The notes: generated by a model from the letters alone, not told the origin. Shown: positions 9,015-19,575, numbered from the stretch's first letter. The stretch: DNA of 64,000 bases from Gemmatimonadetes bacterium SCN 70-22 (GCA_001724275.1 MEDZ01000018.1:1-64000), one strand, 5' to 3'. Made by a program: numbers and translations.

Positions 9015-11378
9015 TCACTCCCGGGTCTTGAGCACGGCGATCAGGTCGAGGCGGCCGATCCGGCGGCGCACCGCCAGCGCGGTGAGGAGGGTGGCCAGGG
9101 ACACCACGGCGACCCCGATCGCGTAGGTCACCGGCCGTGTCACGATCGGGATGCGGTAGAGGGTCGACTCGAACCGGATCACGATGAGCCACGTGAAGAA
9201 GTACGCGACCCCAAAGGCCACGGGGAACGACGCGACGGTGAGCAGGACCTGCTCGCCGAGCAGCATCCCCGAGACTTCGCGCTGCGTGAAACCGAGGATG
9301 CGCAGGCTCGCCAGCTCGCGGCCGCGTTCCGACAGCGCCACGCGTGCGCTGTTGTAGACGATCCCCCCTGCCATGACGAGGGCGAATCCCAGCGTCATGA
9401 CCAGCGAGATGTTGAAGCTCTCGGCGATCGTCCGCTCGAACCCCTCCAGCGTGGCCCGGCGGACGTTCACCCCCGCCACCGCCGGCATGGTCTTGAGGCG
9501 CTGGTAGAGCACGTCGATCGTCCGGGCATCCGCCCGCAGCACCGCCCCCGAGTAGGTGTCCACGCTTCCCTCGATGCGGCGCAGCACGGCAGGGTGAATG
9601 TAGGCCACCGACCCCAGGAGATCGGCATTCAGCCCGGACACCTCCAGCGGCACCACGCGACGGTCGCCCTCCAGCAGCTCGAGTTGCACCTGGTCGCCCA
9701 CGCGCGCGCCGATGCGCCCGGCCAGCGACGCGGACAGGAGGATCCCTTCCTCCGGCACCCGGCGCACCGAGCGATCGAGCGCCACGACCCGCCGCAGCTG
9801 CGCGTCGGGAGGATAGGCGAGCACGGACGTGCGGTAAGTGGCCGCGTGATGGCGCAGGCGCACCGGCACGGCGCGGAATCCCTCGACTTCCAGCACACCC
9901 GGCTCGCGCGACAGCGCGCGCACCGCGTCCCGGCGTTGCAGGTCGCGGAAGACGACGGTCACATCCCCGCGATCCGTGAAATGGAACTGCAGCGTCTTGA
10001 TGAAGTCGATGGAGTCGAACATCCCCTCGATCGTGATGACGAGGCCGCCGGCGAGGGCCAGGCCGGCGATGGTCATCATCGTCTTTCCCTGGCGCCGCTC
10101 GATGTTGCGGGCGATCACGAGGTGGCGGGGCGAGCGCGTGAAGACCCCAGCGAGGCGCTCCAGCGAGCCACGCCGGTACCGTGCCGGTGCCTCGGGGCGC
10201 ATGGCCTCGGCGGGGGGGAGCGAGACGCCGCGGACCACCGCGCTCAACGCCCCGAGGAGGCCGAACCCGCCCCCGATCCCCGCTGCGGTGACGACGATGG
10301 ACCAGTCCGGGGTGAAGGGGGCGGCCGGAAACTGGAAGAAGCGTGCGTACACGACGGCCAGCCGTCCCGCGAACCAGAGCCCGGTGATGGCCCCCAGGAT
10401 GATGCCGGCACCGACCGGCACCATGGCCAGGCCGATGTAGTGCCACGCAATGGACGCACTGCCGTAGCCGAAGGCCTTCAGCGTCGCCACCTGTTCGCGC
10501 TGCATCCCCACCAGGCGCGACAGGACGACGTGCAACAGGAAGGCGGTGATCCCGAGGAAGATGGCGGGGAGGATCACGCTGGTCACCTGTGTCTCGTCGA
10601 TCTCGCCGTCCAGGAACTGGTGCGACACCTGGTCGGAACGCCCGTAGGCCCCCACGGAACCGTGAGACGCCATGCGCGCATCGACCGCATCGATCACCGC
10701 CTGCTCGTCGGCCCCGGGCGCCAGCGCGATGGCCAGGTCGTTGAACGCGCCCTCGAGGTCGAAGGCTGCGGCCAGCGCCCCGCGCCCCATCCACATGACC
10801 CCGAAGCGTCGGTTGTCGGGGAAGATGCTGGCACCGGTGATCTCATAGACGTACTCCGGCGAGATGCCGATGCCAACGATCCGCAGCTGGCGCCAGCGCC
10901 CGTTGAGGACTACGCCCACCGAGTCACCCACCTGGAGGCGATTGGCGGTGGCGAAGGCGCGCGATGCCACGACCTCGAAGTCGTGACCGGCCGCAGGCCA
11001 CCGCCCCGTCGACAGGTGCAGCTCGTTGAGCGCCGGGAGGCGCGGCACGGCGATCGAGACCAGCCGCACGACCGCCGGTTCCGCGAGGCCCGGAACGTCA
11101 GCCACGGCGTCGGACACGATCCGGGCGTCGACCTGGCCCACGCCGTCGATCCGCCGCACCTCGTCGGCCGCGCGCATGGGGGCGCGGCGGACCGAGACGA
11201 AGACGTCGGCGAAGCGCGAGGTGCGGTAATAGGCGTCGCGCGACGCCCGCAGGTAGCCGTTCATCGACCGCAGGGAGACGAACAGCGCGAGGCCGCAGGC
11301 GACGACCGCGGCGATTGCCGCCATCTGCCCGCGATAGTGCCAGGCATCGCGCCACAGTTTGCGGTCCAGGGCGCGCAT
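9015..11378 (-). CDS. FtsX/MacB-type ABC permease
   Basis: A 787-aa permease with two FtsX-type units. There is an N-terminal transmembrane helix (AAIAAVVACGLALFVSL), a periplasmic MacB_PCD-like domain, and three helices near residues 270-400. A second N-terminal-type helix begins at about 455 (KTMMTIAGLALAGGLVI), followed by a second periplasmic domain and three C-terminal helices. It lacks an ATPase domain, which the preceding gene supplies. The start ATG lies 2 nt after the ATPase stop (TAGCGATG), and its own stop is followed by the HlyD gene, so the three genes form one transcription unit. Exporter or mechanotransmission functions are typical of this class; the substrate is unknown. Confidence 0.88.
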   Translation of the reverse strand: MRALDRKLWRDAWHYRGQMAAIAAVVACGLALFVSLRSMNGYLRASRDAYYRTSRFADVFVSVRRAPMRAADEVRRIDGVGQVDARIVSDAVADVPGLAEPAVVRLVSIAVPRLPALNELHLSTGRWPAAGHDFEVVASRAFATANRLQVGDSVGVVLNGRWRQLRIVGIGISPEYVYEITGASIFPDNRRFGVMWMGRGALAAAFDLEGAFNDLAIALAPGADEQAVIDAVDARMASHGSVGAYGRSDQVSHQFLDGEIDETQVTSVILPAIFLGITAFLLHVVLSRLVGMQREQVATLKAFGYGSASIAWHYIGLAMVPVGAGIILGAITGLWFAGRLAVVYARFFQFPAAPFTPDWSIVVTAAGIGGGFGLLGALSAVVRGVSLPPAEAMRPEAPARYRRGSLERLAGVFTRSPRHLVIARNIERRQGKTMMTIAGLALAGGLVITIEGMFDSIDFIKTLQFHFTDRGDVTVVFRDLQRRDAVRALSREPGVLEVEGFRAVPVRLRHHAATYRTSVLAYPPDAQLRRVVALDRSVRRVPEEGILLSASLAGRIGARVGDQVQLELLEGDRRVVPLEVSGLNADLLGSVAYIHPAVLRRIEGSVDTYSGAVLRADARTIDVLYQRLKTMPAVAGVNVRRATLEGFERTIAESFNISLVMTLGFALVMAGGIVYNSARVALSERGRELASLRILGFTQREVSGMLLGEQVLLTVASFPVAFGVAYFFTWLIVIRFESTLYRIPIVTRPVTYAIGVAVVSLATLLTALAVRRRIGRLDLIAVLKTRE

Positions 11379-11380
11379 CG

Positions 11381-12130
<750 letters not shown>

Positions 12131-12293
12131 CTCGTACCCTCCTCGTCCGCCTCGAGCGATACCTAGGCGCGGAAACACGCCGCGTCTGTCAGCCGCAGCG
12201 TGCGGCGACGTCAGCGCCCCCCCGACGAAGGTGCCGCGCCACGCGCCGTGCAGCCAGAGATGCCCGCATCGCAGCGATACGCGCCCAGCGCCC

Positions 12294-12355
12294 GGGGTGC
12301 CCGGCGCAGGGGGGCCCGGCGCAGGGGGGCCCGGCGCAGGGGGGGGCCGGCGCAA
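12294..12355. repeat. 15-bp G-rich tandem array
   Basis: Four copies of CCGGCGCAGGGGGGC-like units, starting at 12301, 12316, 12331 and 12347 (periods 15, 15 and 16). The G runs grow from 6 to 8 in the last copy. On the plus strand the four G-tracts are close enough to form a G-quadruplex. The array lies 60 bp past the stop codon of the leftward molybdenum hydroxylase gene and upstream of the ABC ATPase gene. The remainder of the 12131-12413 gap holds only a GC-rich hairpin and no convincing gene. Confidence 0.9.
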
Positions 12356-12358
12356 GAC

Positions 12359-12382
12359 GGGGCGGCCGTCGCCGGCCGCCCC
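12359..12382 (-). terminator. GC-rich hairpin after the molybdenum hydroxylase operon
   Basis: A perfect 9-bp stem (GGGGCGGCC at 12359-12367 with GGCCGCCCC at 12374-12382) and a 6-nt loop, starting about 31 nt past the stop codon at 12414. The transcript downstream of the stem reads GTCTTGCG, so there is no real U-run. It could be a processing or pausing hairpin rather than a true intrinsic terminator. Confidence 0.4.
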
Positions 12383-12413
12383 TCCGAACCTCATCCGAAC
12401 CGGCGCCCCTTCC

Positions 12414-14642
12414 CTACGCCCAGCGAAAGCCGCTCTTCGAGAGGGGGAGCGTCCGCACCCGCTTCCCCGTCGCCGCGTAGATGGCGTTGCACAACGCCGG
12501 GACGACCGGCGGGAGCGCCGGCTCGCCCATCCCGGTGGGCGAGTGCTTCGTGATGTTGAAGTGCACCTCGACCGGCGGCGCCTGGCGCATGCGCAGCAGG
12601 GCGTACTGGTTGAAGTTCCCCTGCTCGGTGCGCCCGTCCTTGATCGTGATCTCCTGCGTCATGGCCTCGCTCAAGCCGTCGAGCACCGAGCCTTGCACCT
12701 GCTGTTCCGCCCCGCTGGGGTTGATGATCACGCTCCCGACGTCGCCGGCCACCCAGACCTTGTGGACCTTGATGGCGCCGTTGCCCGAGACGCTCGCCTC
12801 GACGACCTCGGCGAAGTAGCCCCGGTGGCTGAAGTGGAACGCCACGCCGCGCCCCGTCCCCTTGGGGAGCGGCACCTTGCCCCACTCCGACTTGGCCGCC
12901 ACCAGCTCCAGCACGCCCCGCATGCGCTCGGCGTCGTAGGCCGCGCTGCCGTCGGGATTGGCCACCAGGCGCGGATTGCCTAACAACTCGAGGCGGAAGT
13001 CCACGGGATCCTTCCCCGCCGCCTCCGCCAGCTCGTCGATGAACGAGTGGAAGACGAAGGCGAGGGCGTTGCTCCCCGGCGCCCGCAGCGGCCCGGTGGG
13101 GACGCCCGAGGGGATGAGGGTGTACCCGAGGTGGAAGTTCGGGATGAAGCGGGCCGGGAACTCCGCGCCGGAAATCCCGGCGCTCGCCCCGAAGCGGTCG
13201 CCCTCGCCGAACGAGACGAAGTGGTCGCGCCAGGCCACGAGCTTCCCTGCCGCATCGACCCCCGCCGTGAGATTGTGCCACCCCGCGGGACGGTAGAAGT
13301 CGTGGCGCATGTCATCCTCTCGCGACCAGACGAGCTTGACCGGGACCCCCGCTGCGCGCGCGATCCACGCCGCCTCGACCATGTAATCGTTGCTCAGGCG
13401 GCGCCCGAAGCCGCCACCGGCACGCATCATGTGGATCGTGATCGCCCTCTCGTCGAGCCCCAGCGTGCGGGCCACGAGCTGGCGCCCGGGGTGCGGGTTC
13501 TGGGTCGGGGCCCAGATCTCCGCCTTCCCGTCACCCACCACGGCGGTGCAGTTCTGCGGCTCGAGCGTGGCGTGCGAGAGGAACGGATAGAAATACGACG
13601 CCGAGACGACCTTGGCTGCCCCCTTGAGCGCGGCATCGACGTCCCCGTCGGTGCGCAGGGTGTTGGCCGGCGCCTGGCTCGCGAGCTCCGCGGCGCGCGC
13701 GGCGTAGCTCGCCGTGGACTGCGCGGCCGTCGCCCCCTCGTCCCACGTGACCTGCAGCTGCTGGCGCGCCCTCTGCGCATGCCACCAGGTATCGGCGACG
13801 ATCGCGACGCCACCAAGCAGCCCGTTGAGCGCCGTCCCCCCCTCCACGACGAGGGCGTTCCGCACCCCAGGCATCGCCTTGATGGCCTCGAGGTTGGCCG
13901 ACTTCACCTTGCCGCCGAACACCGGGCACTTCTCGAAGACGGCGTACTTCATCCCCGGCACGGTGACGTCGATGCCGTAGAGCGGCTTGCCCGTGACGAT
14001 CTTCGGGTTGTCGACCCCCTTGATGCGCTGCCCGATGATGCGGAAATCGCGCGGGTCCTTCACGGGGACCGACTTGAGGTCGGGCGGCGACAGCGTGGAG
14101 GCCTTGCTCACCAACTGGCCATAGCGGAGCGAGCGCCCCGAGGCGCGATGATGCACCACTCCTGCGGTCGTCGCGCACTCGCTCGCGGGCACCCCCCACG
14201 TCCCCGCCGCCGCGGCGACGAGGAGCTGGCGCCCCGCTGCCCCCAGGCGCCGGTGTTCGTCCCAGTTCATCGGCGTCGCGGTGCTCCCGCCGGCGAACTG
14301 CTGGCCGAACTTGTCGGGCTCACTGTCGGCCTGCGTCACGGTGACGTCCTTCCACTCCACGTCGAGCTCCTCGGCGATGATCATCGGGAGCATCGTCTTG
14401 ACGCCCTGGCCGATCTCGGGGTTCTTGGCCACGATCGTGACCTTGCCGTCGGGCGTCAGGCGGATGAACACGTTAGGCGAGAAGACATCCGAGGGAGCCG
14501 GCGGATGCCACCCCTCCACGGTGTCGGCGAGCGCCTCAGCGGGGCGGATGTACGCCCCGAGCAGGAGGCCGCCGCCGGCGATGGCCGAGACGCGAAGGAA
14601 GTCGCGCCGATCCACTGGGCGGGGAGTCCGGGTCGAGTCCAT
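12414..14642 (-). CDS. Tat-exported molybdopterin-binding subunit, xanthine dehydrogenase family (IorB-like)
   Basis: A 742-aa large subunit of a molybdenum hydroxylase, most like isoquinoline 1-oxidoreductase beta and membrane or periplasmic aldehyde dehydrogenases. A twin-arginine signal ([19 protein letters not shown], residues 12-30) points to export as a folded cofactor-loaded protein. The molybdopterin-binding domains cover about 45-735. The segment [14 protein letters not shown] near the C-terminus carries the conserved catalytic glutamate region, and [14 protein letters not shown] is a cofactor-contact motif. The 2Fe-2S partner subunit is encoded 9 bp upstream. No cytochrome c subunit or CoxD/XdhC maturation factor is adjacent, so the electron acceptor is unknown. 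The substrate (aldehyde or N-heterocycle) cannot be told from sequence. Confidence 0.88.
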   Translation of the reverse strand: MDSTRTPRPVDRRDFLRVSAIAGGGLLLGAYIRPAEALADTVEGWHPPAPSDVFSPNVFIRLTPDGKVTIVAKNPEIGQGVKTMLPMIIAEELDVEWKDVTVTQADSEPDKFGQQFAGGSTATPMNWDEHRRLGAAGRQLLVAAAAGTWGVPASECATTAGVVHHRASGRSLRYGQLVSKASTLSPPDLKSVPVKDPRDFRIIGQRIKGVDNPKIVTGKPLYGIDVTVPGMKYAVFEKCPVFGGKVKSANLEAIKAMPGVRNALVVEGGTALNGLLGGVAIVADTWWHAQRARQQLQVTWDEGATAAQSTASYAARAAELASQAPANTLRTDGDVDAALKGAAKVVSASYFYPFLSHATLEPQNCTAVVGDGKAEIWAPTQNPHPGRQLVARTLGLDERAITIHMMRAGGGFGRRLSNDYMVEAAWIARAAGVPVKLVWSREDDMRHDFYRPAGWHNLTAGVDAAGKLVAWRDHFVSFGEGDRFGASAGISGAEFPARFIPNFHLGYTLIPSGVPTGPLRAPGSNALAFVFHSFIDELAEAAGKDPVDFRLELLGNPRLVANPDGSAAYDAERMRGVLELVAAKSEWGKVPLPKGTGRGVAFHFSHRGYFAEVVEASVSGNGAIKVHKVWVAGDVGSVIINPSGAEQQVQGSVLDGLSEAMTQEITIKDGRTEQGNFNQYALLRMRQAPPVEVHFNITKHSPTGMGEPALPPVVPALCNAIYAATGKRVRTLPLSKSGFRWA

Positions 14643-14651
14643 GGCGCCTCC

Positions 14652-15158
14652 TTATGCGTTGTCGCCGCCCGACCGGCCGGCCGGGGCGGTGGCGTTGGGC
14701 CCGATCTCCGCGGCGCGGTGGATCGCCTGGCGGATGCGCAGGTACGTGGCGCACCGGCAGATGTTCCCGTTCATGGCGGCGTCGATCTGCTCGTCCGTCG
14801 GGTTCGGCGCGCGCTTCAGGAGCGCCGCCGCCGACATCAACTGGCCGGCCTGGCAGTAGCCGCACTGCGGGACGTCGAGCTCGTCCCACGCCTGCTGCAG
14901 CGCCGCGAGTGTGTCCCCGTCGGGAGCGATCCCCTCGATCGTCGTGATGTTCGCGCCGTTGACCGCTTCCACGGTCGTGCGGCACGAGCGCGTTGGCGTC
15001 CCATCGCGGTGCACCGTGCACGCACCGCACTGGCCGATGCCACAACCGAACTTCGTCCCCTTGAGGTCGAGGACGTCGCGCAGTACCCACAAGAGCGGCA
15101 TGTCCCCGGGGACATCGACGGTGTGGGCCTTTCCGTTGACCTTGAGTGTGTACGCCAT
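14652..15158 (-). CDS. 2Fe-2S subunit of the molybdenum hydroxylase (IorA-like)
   Basis: A 168-aa electron-transfer subunit with two 2Fe-2S clusters. The plant-type ferredoxin cluster uses CGIGQCGAC (about residues 39-47) plus a later Cys in TRSCRTTVE. The second cluster, in the helical domain, uses CGYCQAGQ and NICRCATY. This arrangement is diagnostic of the small subunit of xanthine dehydrogenase-family enzymes. It has no export signal of its own, so it is presumably carried through the Tat system with the large subunit. It is the first gene of a two-gene leftward operon. The C-terminal about 15 residues (NATAPAGRSGGDNA) are a non-conserved tail. Confidence 0.92.
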   Translation of the reverse strand: MAYTLKVNGKAHTVDVPGDMPLLWVLRDVLDLKGTKFGCGIGQCGACTVHRDGTPTRSCRTTVEAVNGANITTIEGIAPDGDTLAALQQAWDELDVPQCGYCQAGQLMSAAALLKRAPNPTDEQIDAAMNGNICRCATYLRIRQAIHRAAEIGPNATAPAGRSGGDNA

Positions 15159-15336
15159 GGCGGGGCGGGTTCGGAGGAGTCGCTCGCCGGTGGCGGGCGA
15201 GCCATAATTTTACGCGGTTTTCCCCCCGTCCGCTGTGGCGAGTTCAGCCCTTTTCCGGCCGCCGCGGGATGCGAGGGGGCGACGAACGCTGCATCTTCAG
15301 GGGCGCGATCGACCCGGCGCCGCAGCCACGCCTCCC

Positions 15337-15594
15337 ATGTCCCAGACCATTCCTCCCGACCTCCACCCCGCCCTCCGCCAGCTTCTGGACGCCGAACTCG
15401 CTGCCGGCAACATGGTGCGGGAGGTGGGGCGCGGCTTTCCCCAGCCGGGGAGCCTCCTCGTCCAGCTGCGCGACCCGTTCAAGCACAAACCCGATGTCCT
15501 CCCCGCCGGGGTGACGCACGTGGCCCTGAACGATCCGCACTGGTGGATGGACGAGTACCACGCCGGCGACCCGCCCCAGCTGCTGGTCGGGTAG
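15337..15594 (+). CDS. small conserved-looking hypothetical protein, 85 aa
   Basis: I do not recognise this protein. The chosen ATG at 15337 begins MSQTIPPDLHPALRQLLDAE, a normal soluble N-terminus. The rest is rich in Pro, Trp, His and Asp (ALNDPHWWMDEYHAGDPPQL) and has no signal peptide or membrane helix. The composition fits a real protein better than an out-of-frame reading, because acidic and aromatic residues occur in a balanced pattern. Its stop lies 8 bp from the convergent recQ stop. Upstream (15159-15336) is the divergent gap to the 2Fe-2S subunit gene. Confidence 0.6.
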   Translation: MSQTIPPDLHPALRQLLDAELAAGNMVREVGRGFPQPGSLLVQLRDPFKHKPDVLPAGVTHVALNDPHWWMDEYHAGDPPQLLVG

Positions 15595-15603
15595 CGCCCC
15601 GCT

Positions 15604-17514
15604 TCAGCGCTCGGCCGCGCGCACCACGTCGATGAACGCGTCGCCGTAGCGCGCCGCCTTGGTGGCGCCGATCCCGTAGATCCCCTCGAGCGCCGAGAGC
15701 GAGCGCGGGCGCAGGGCGGCGATCTCGTGCAACGTCCGGTCGCTCGCCACCACGTACGGCGGGACGCGCTCCGCGCGTGCCAGCGCCAGCCGGCGCTCGC
15801 GCAGCGCCTGGAAGAGCGTGGCATCGGCGGCGGAGAGCGAGGTGGCGTCCGAATCGGCGCGTGCCTCCCTGGTCCCGGAGGGGCCCTTCGATCGGGCGCG
15901 CGCCGGGCCATCGCTCGGGAGAAGGAGGCGCACGGGCCCCTGTCCGAACAGGACCGCCTTCCCCGCGTGCGTCAGCGCCAGCATCGGGCGATCGCCCCCG
16001 GTAAAGTCGACCCACCCGGCGGTCACGCAACGGCGCAGCAGCGCCGTGATCCAGGACTCGCTGCGTCCGCGCAGCGCGCCGAAGGTGCGCGTCTCGTGCA
16101 GCCCCGACCGCTCCAGCCGCGGGTCCGGGAGACCGGCCAGGAGCTTCACGGCCGCCTGGAGGCCAAAGCGGCGGTGCATCCGGGCCACCGCGCTCAGCGC
16201 CTTGCGCACTGCGATGGCGGTCTCCTCGGCGTCGGCGGCACCTGGCGCCTCGAGCGCCGTGCAGTTGTCGCACTTCCCGCACCCGGCCAGCGTCTCCGCC
16301 TCGTCGCCGAAGTAGCGCAGGATCGCGTCGTGGCGGCAGCTCCCCCCTTCGGCCCAGCGCATGAGTTCGAGGAAGAGTGACCAGCGGTGCTGCACGCGGG
16401 CCGCGTCCACCACGCCCGAGTCGTTAGGCATCTCGAGCAGCCGCCGGCGGAGCGGGAGGTCGCCCGGCGCGATGCACAGGACGCCGAACGCGTCATCGCC
16501 GTCGCGTCCGGCGCGCCCGACCTCCTGGTAGTACGCCTCGAGCGACCCTGGCGGGGCGAGGTGCAGCACCGCCCGCACGTCGGCACGGTCGATCCCCATC
16601 CCGAAGGCGTTGGTGGCGACGATGACATCGAGGGCGCCGTCGCGGAACCGTTGCTGGGCGCGCGCGCGCACCTCGCCGGCGAGCCCGGCATGGTACGCCG
16701 CCGAGCGCCACCCCGCGCGGGCCAGGCGCGCATGCTCGTCCTCCGTCCGCTTGCGCGTGGGCGCGTAGACGATGACCGCCCCGCGCCCCGCGCCCGGCGT
16801 CCCGATCGCCTCCGCCAGCGCGGCGTCGACCACGCGCGCGGCCTCGGCCGCCGAGCGCACCTCGCGCACGCGCAATCCGAGGTTGGGGCGTGCGAACCCG
16901 CGCACCAGCTGCGGCGTGTCGGCCCCGAGCCCCAGGCGTTCGAGGATCTCGTCGCGCACCACTGGCGTCGCGGTGGCCGTGCACGCCAGGATGCGCGCCC
17001 CGGCCAGGTCGGCCACCAGCTCCCCCAGCTGCAAGTAGTCGGGGCGGAAGTCGTGTCCCCATTCCGAGATGCAGTGCGCCTCGTCGATGGCGACCAGCGG
17101 GCAGTCCAGGTCGCGCGCCAGCGCGCGGAAGCCCGGAAAGGCAAGCCGCTCCGGCGCCACGTAGGCGATCCGGAACTCCCGGTTCGCCAGCGACGCCATG
17201 CGGCGGCGGATCTCGTCGGCATCGAGGGTGGCGGCCAGGAAGGTCGCCGCGACTCCGCGCGACGTGAGCGCCGCCACCTGGTCGTGCATCAGCGAGACGA
17301 GCGGCGAGATCACGAGCGTCGTGCCCGGGAGGATCGTCGCCGGAAGCTGGAAGGTCAGCGACTTCCCGCCCCCTGTCGGGGCGACGAGGAGGAGGCGCCG
17401 CTCGGTGAGGATCGTCTCGATCGCCTCACGCTGCCCGGGCCGGAACGCGTCATACCCCAGTGCCCGAAGGGCGGCGTCGAGGTCGGGGAGCGAGCGAGGC
17501 GGGGCGTCGGACAT
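15604..17514 (-). CDS. recQ: ATP-dependent DNA helicase RecQ
   Basis: A 636-aa 3'-5' superfamily-2 helicase acting in recombination and replication-fork repair. Motif 0 and I: FRPGQREAI and APTGGGKSL (about residues 46-54). Motif II: AIDEAHCISEWGHDFRP. Motif III: ACTATATP. Motifs V-VI: VATNAFGMGID and QEVGRAGRDG. The RQC zinc-binding cysteines (CRHDAILRYFG and CGKCDNC) and a winged-helix region follow, and a C-terminal HRDC domain covers about 560-630 (LFQALRERRLALARAERVPPY...). A Ser/Arg-rich linker separates the RQC and HRDC parts. The ATG at 17514 is preferred; a GTG at 17520 is possible. The gene diverges from an exported M28 peptidase. Confidence 0.95.
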   Translation of the reverse strand: MSDAPPRSLPDLDAALRALGYDAFRPGQREAIETILTERRLLLVAPTGGGKSLTFQLPATILPGTTLVISPLVSLMHDQVAALTSRGVAATFLAATLDADEIRRRMASLANREFRIAYVAPERLAFPGFRALARDLDCPLVAIDEAHCISEWGHDFRPDYLQLGELVADLAGARILACTATATPVVRDEILERLGLGADTPQLVRGFARPNLGLRVREVRSAAEAARVVDAALAEAIGTPGAGRGAVIVYAPTRKRTEDEHARLARAGWRSAAYHAGLAGEVRARAQQRFRDGALDVIVATNAFGMGIDRADVRAVLHLAPPGSLEAYYQEVGRAGRDGDDAFGVLCIAPGDLPLRRRLLEMPNDSGVVDAARVQHRWSLFLELMRWAEGGSCRHDAILRYFGDEAETLAGCGKCDNCTALEAPGAADAEETAIAVRKALSAVARMHRRFGLQAAVKLLAGLPDPRLERSGLHETRTFGALRGRSESWITALLRRCVTAGWVDFTGGDRPMLALTHAGKAVLFGQGPVRLLLPSDGPARARSKGPSGTREARADSDATSLSAADATLFQALRERRLALARAERVPPYVVASDRTLHEIAALRPRSLSALEGIYGIGATKAARYGDAFIDVVRAAER

Positions 17515-17652
17515 GGTCACAAGTTCACGAGACGGTCGTGCCGCTCGCAACCGTCGCGCTGCGGCAATCACCAGAAGCGCAGCGCGACGCCCCGCGCCTC
17601 GCGCGCGCCCGGGGCGCCGCCGCGACCTTGGCGACTTCTTCACCCGTCGCGA

Positions 17653-17664
17653 CCCACGCGTGGG
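17653..17664. promoter_or_regulatory. 12-bp perfect palindrome, candidate operator
   Basis: CCCACGCGTGGG is a perfect palindrome in the 219-bp gap between divergent recQ and the M28 peptidase gene. A short 6-bp hairpin (17678-17693) lies beside it. The position suits an operator controlling one or both genes, but no cognate regulator is adjacent. Confidence 0.35.
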
Positions 17665-17733
17665 CCACTTCCCGACTGGCACGCCCGCGTGCCGGGAAAC
17701 CAGCTTTCTGCCTCATCACCTCACACCCCTCGC

Positions 17734-19527
17734 ATGCGAATCCTTCGATGTGCCCTTGCCGCGAGCGCGATCGCCGCGGCGATCACCGCCGCCGACGCCT
17801 CGGCCCAGCGCCCCTCGTCGCTCAACGCCTACGGGAATCCGCGCCGTGTCGCCCCCGCGCCGACCACCGCGGCGATCACGGCGCGCGACCTCCAGGTACG
17901 TCTCTACCAGTTCGCCGACGACTCGATGCAGGGGCGCCAGGTGGGACGCGTGGGGAACATGAAGGGGACCGACTACATCGCCCGCGAACTCCGGCGGATG
18001 GGCGTCAGGCCCGCCGGGAACAACGGAACGTACTTCCAGGTCCTCCCCTATCACCTGCGCCGGTTCACGGACCAGTCGCGCCTTTCCGTCAGCGGCAACC
18101 CGCTGCAGTGGGAGCGCGACTGGGTGGCGGTCCCTGGTGTCCGCGCGCCCCGCCCCGTTGTCGGGGCGGAGGTGATCTTCGGCGGGGTCGCCGGCGACAC
18201 GATGCGGCAGGTCTCGCGGGCCGAGGCCGCCGGGAAGTTCGTCGTCGTCGTCCCGTCGCCCACGCCGGCCGCGGCACCCGTCGCCCCCCGGGGGCGCTTC
18301 GCGCCCTCGCCCCCGTCCCGCTTCTCGGATGCGGTCGCGGTGGCCACGGTGGACCTCGATGCCCTCACGCCGGCGCAGCGGCGCGCCATCAACCTCCCGA
18401 CGGTGGCCACGCAATCCGGCGGCGGACGCCCCCGCCCGGCGGCGCCTGACGCGCCCCTCGACTCGCTCACCTACTTCAAGCAGCAGGTCGACCAGCTGGC
18501 ACCGCAGGCGGTCATCCGACTGACGCGCGGCGCCGCCGCGCGCCTGTTCGGTGTCGCGTCGCTCGACGCGCTCGCCCCCGGCGCTCGTGGCGGGACGGTC
18601 AACGCCTCGCTGGACTACGTGGAGCAGCCGTCGGACTACGCCCGCAACGTCGTCGCCGTGATCCCCGGAAGCGACCCGGCGCTGGCCCGACAGTACGTGG
18701 CGATCGGCGCGCACAACGACCACGTCGGCCTCACCACGCCGGTGGACAAGGACTCCATCAAGGCGTTCAACGACGAGCGCAACCGCCGGTTGCTGGCCAA
18801 CAGGATGATCGCCCTCACCCCGGCGCAGCTGGCGGAGATCCGCGTGAACATGGACAGCATCCGCCGGGTCCACCCGGTGGCGCGACTCGACTCGATCAAC
18901 AACGGCGCCGACGACGACGGTTCCGGCTCGATGGCGCTCCTGGAGATCGCCGAGTACGTCCAGGCGATGAAGGTCAAGCCCAGGCGGTCGACGCTCCTCG
19001 TCTGGCACACCGGCGAGGAGGCCGGGCTGGTCGGCTCCGCCTTCTTCACCCGCAACCCCACCGTCCCGATGGATTCGATCGTCTCGCAGCTCAACATCGA
19101 CATGATCGGGCGCGGGCGCGAGGGCGACCTCCCCGGCGGATCCTCCGACTACCTGGGCGTCGTGGGATCGTTCTTCGACTCCCGGGACCTGGGCGAGACG
19201 GTCGCCGCCGTCAACCGCAAGCAGCCACGCCCACTGGCGCTCGACTACCAGTACGACTCGACGATGTCGTGGAGCGGGTACAACAACATCTACGGGCGGA
19301 GCGACCACTACAACTACGCGCTGCAGGGGGTGCCGATCGCCTTCTTCTTCACCGGACTGCACGGTGACTATCACCAGCGCTCGGACGAAGCGGAGTACAT
19401 CGACTACCCGCACTATGCCCGGATCACGAACTACATCCGCGACCTCGCGGTGGCAGTCGGGAATGGCCCGCGCCCGCGGATCAACGGGACGCGGCCGGCC
19501 CGTCCGCCGCGGCCGGTCGTTCCCTGA
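17734..19527 (+). CDS. exported M28 family zinc aminopeptidase
   Basis: A 597-aa exported peptidase. The signal peptide is CALAASAIAAAITAADASAQ. A PA (protease-associated) insert probably occupies the mid-region. The M28 co-catalytic zinc site is visible: His/Asp in GAHNDHVG (about 324), Asp in NNGADDDGSG (about 390), Glu-Glu in HTGEEAGLVGS (about 426), Asp in NIDMIGRG and His in FTGLHGDYHQ (about 543). It has an unusually long insertion after the first zinc motif (about 330-380, rich in charged residues). The role is probably periplasmic or extracellular peptide trimming to supply amino acids. It converges on a TonB receptor gene across a strong hairpin. Confidence 0.9.
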   Translation: MRILRCALAASAIAAAITAADASAQRPSSLNAYGNPRRVAPAPTTAAITARDLQVRLYQFADDSMQGRQVGRVGNMKGTDYIARELRRMGVRPAGNNGTYFQVLPYHLRRFTDQSRLSVSGNPLQWERDWVAVPGVRAPRPVVGAEVIFGGVAGDTMRQVSRAEAAGKFVVVVPSPTPAAAPVAPRGRFAPSPPSRFSDAVAVATVDLDALTPAQRRAINLPTVATQSGGGRPRPAAPDAPLDSLTYFKQQVDQLAPQAVIRLTRGAAARLFGVASLDALAPGARGGTVNASLDYVEQPSDYARNVVAVIPGSDPALARQYVAIGAHNDHVGLTTPVDKDSIKAFNDERNRRLLANRMIALTPAQLAEIRVNMDSIRRVHPVARLDSINNGADDDGSGSMALLEIAEYVQAMKVKPRRSTLLVWHTGEEAGLVGSAFFTRNPTVPMDSIVSQLNIDMIGRGREGDLPGGSSDYLGVVGSFFDSRDLGETVAAVNRKQPRPLALDYQYDSTMSWSGYNNIYGRSDHYNYALQGVPIAFFFTGLHGDYHQRSDEAEYIDYPHYARITNYIRDLAVAVGNGPRPRINGTRPARPPRPVVP

Positions 19528-19575
19528 GCAGCGCCGGGGCGACCGGCGCAGGCGCTCGATCGGGAGGGGACGGAT

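Noticed and set aside
9015-10794. Continuous frame from the HlyD gene into the permease region
   Set aside because: The upstream part is an out-of-frame reading of the FtsX gene; the adaptor's membrane anchor begins at 9009.
13047-15635. 862-codon open frame antisense to the molybdenum hydroxylase genes
   Set aside because: Same cause: low stop-codon frequency on the opposite strand. No recognisable motif.
16387-17733. In-frame extension upstream of the M28 peptidase
   Set aside because: The first 449 codons are antisense to recQ; a proper signal peptide starts at 17734.
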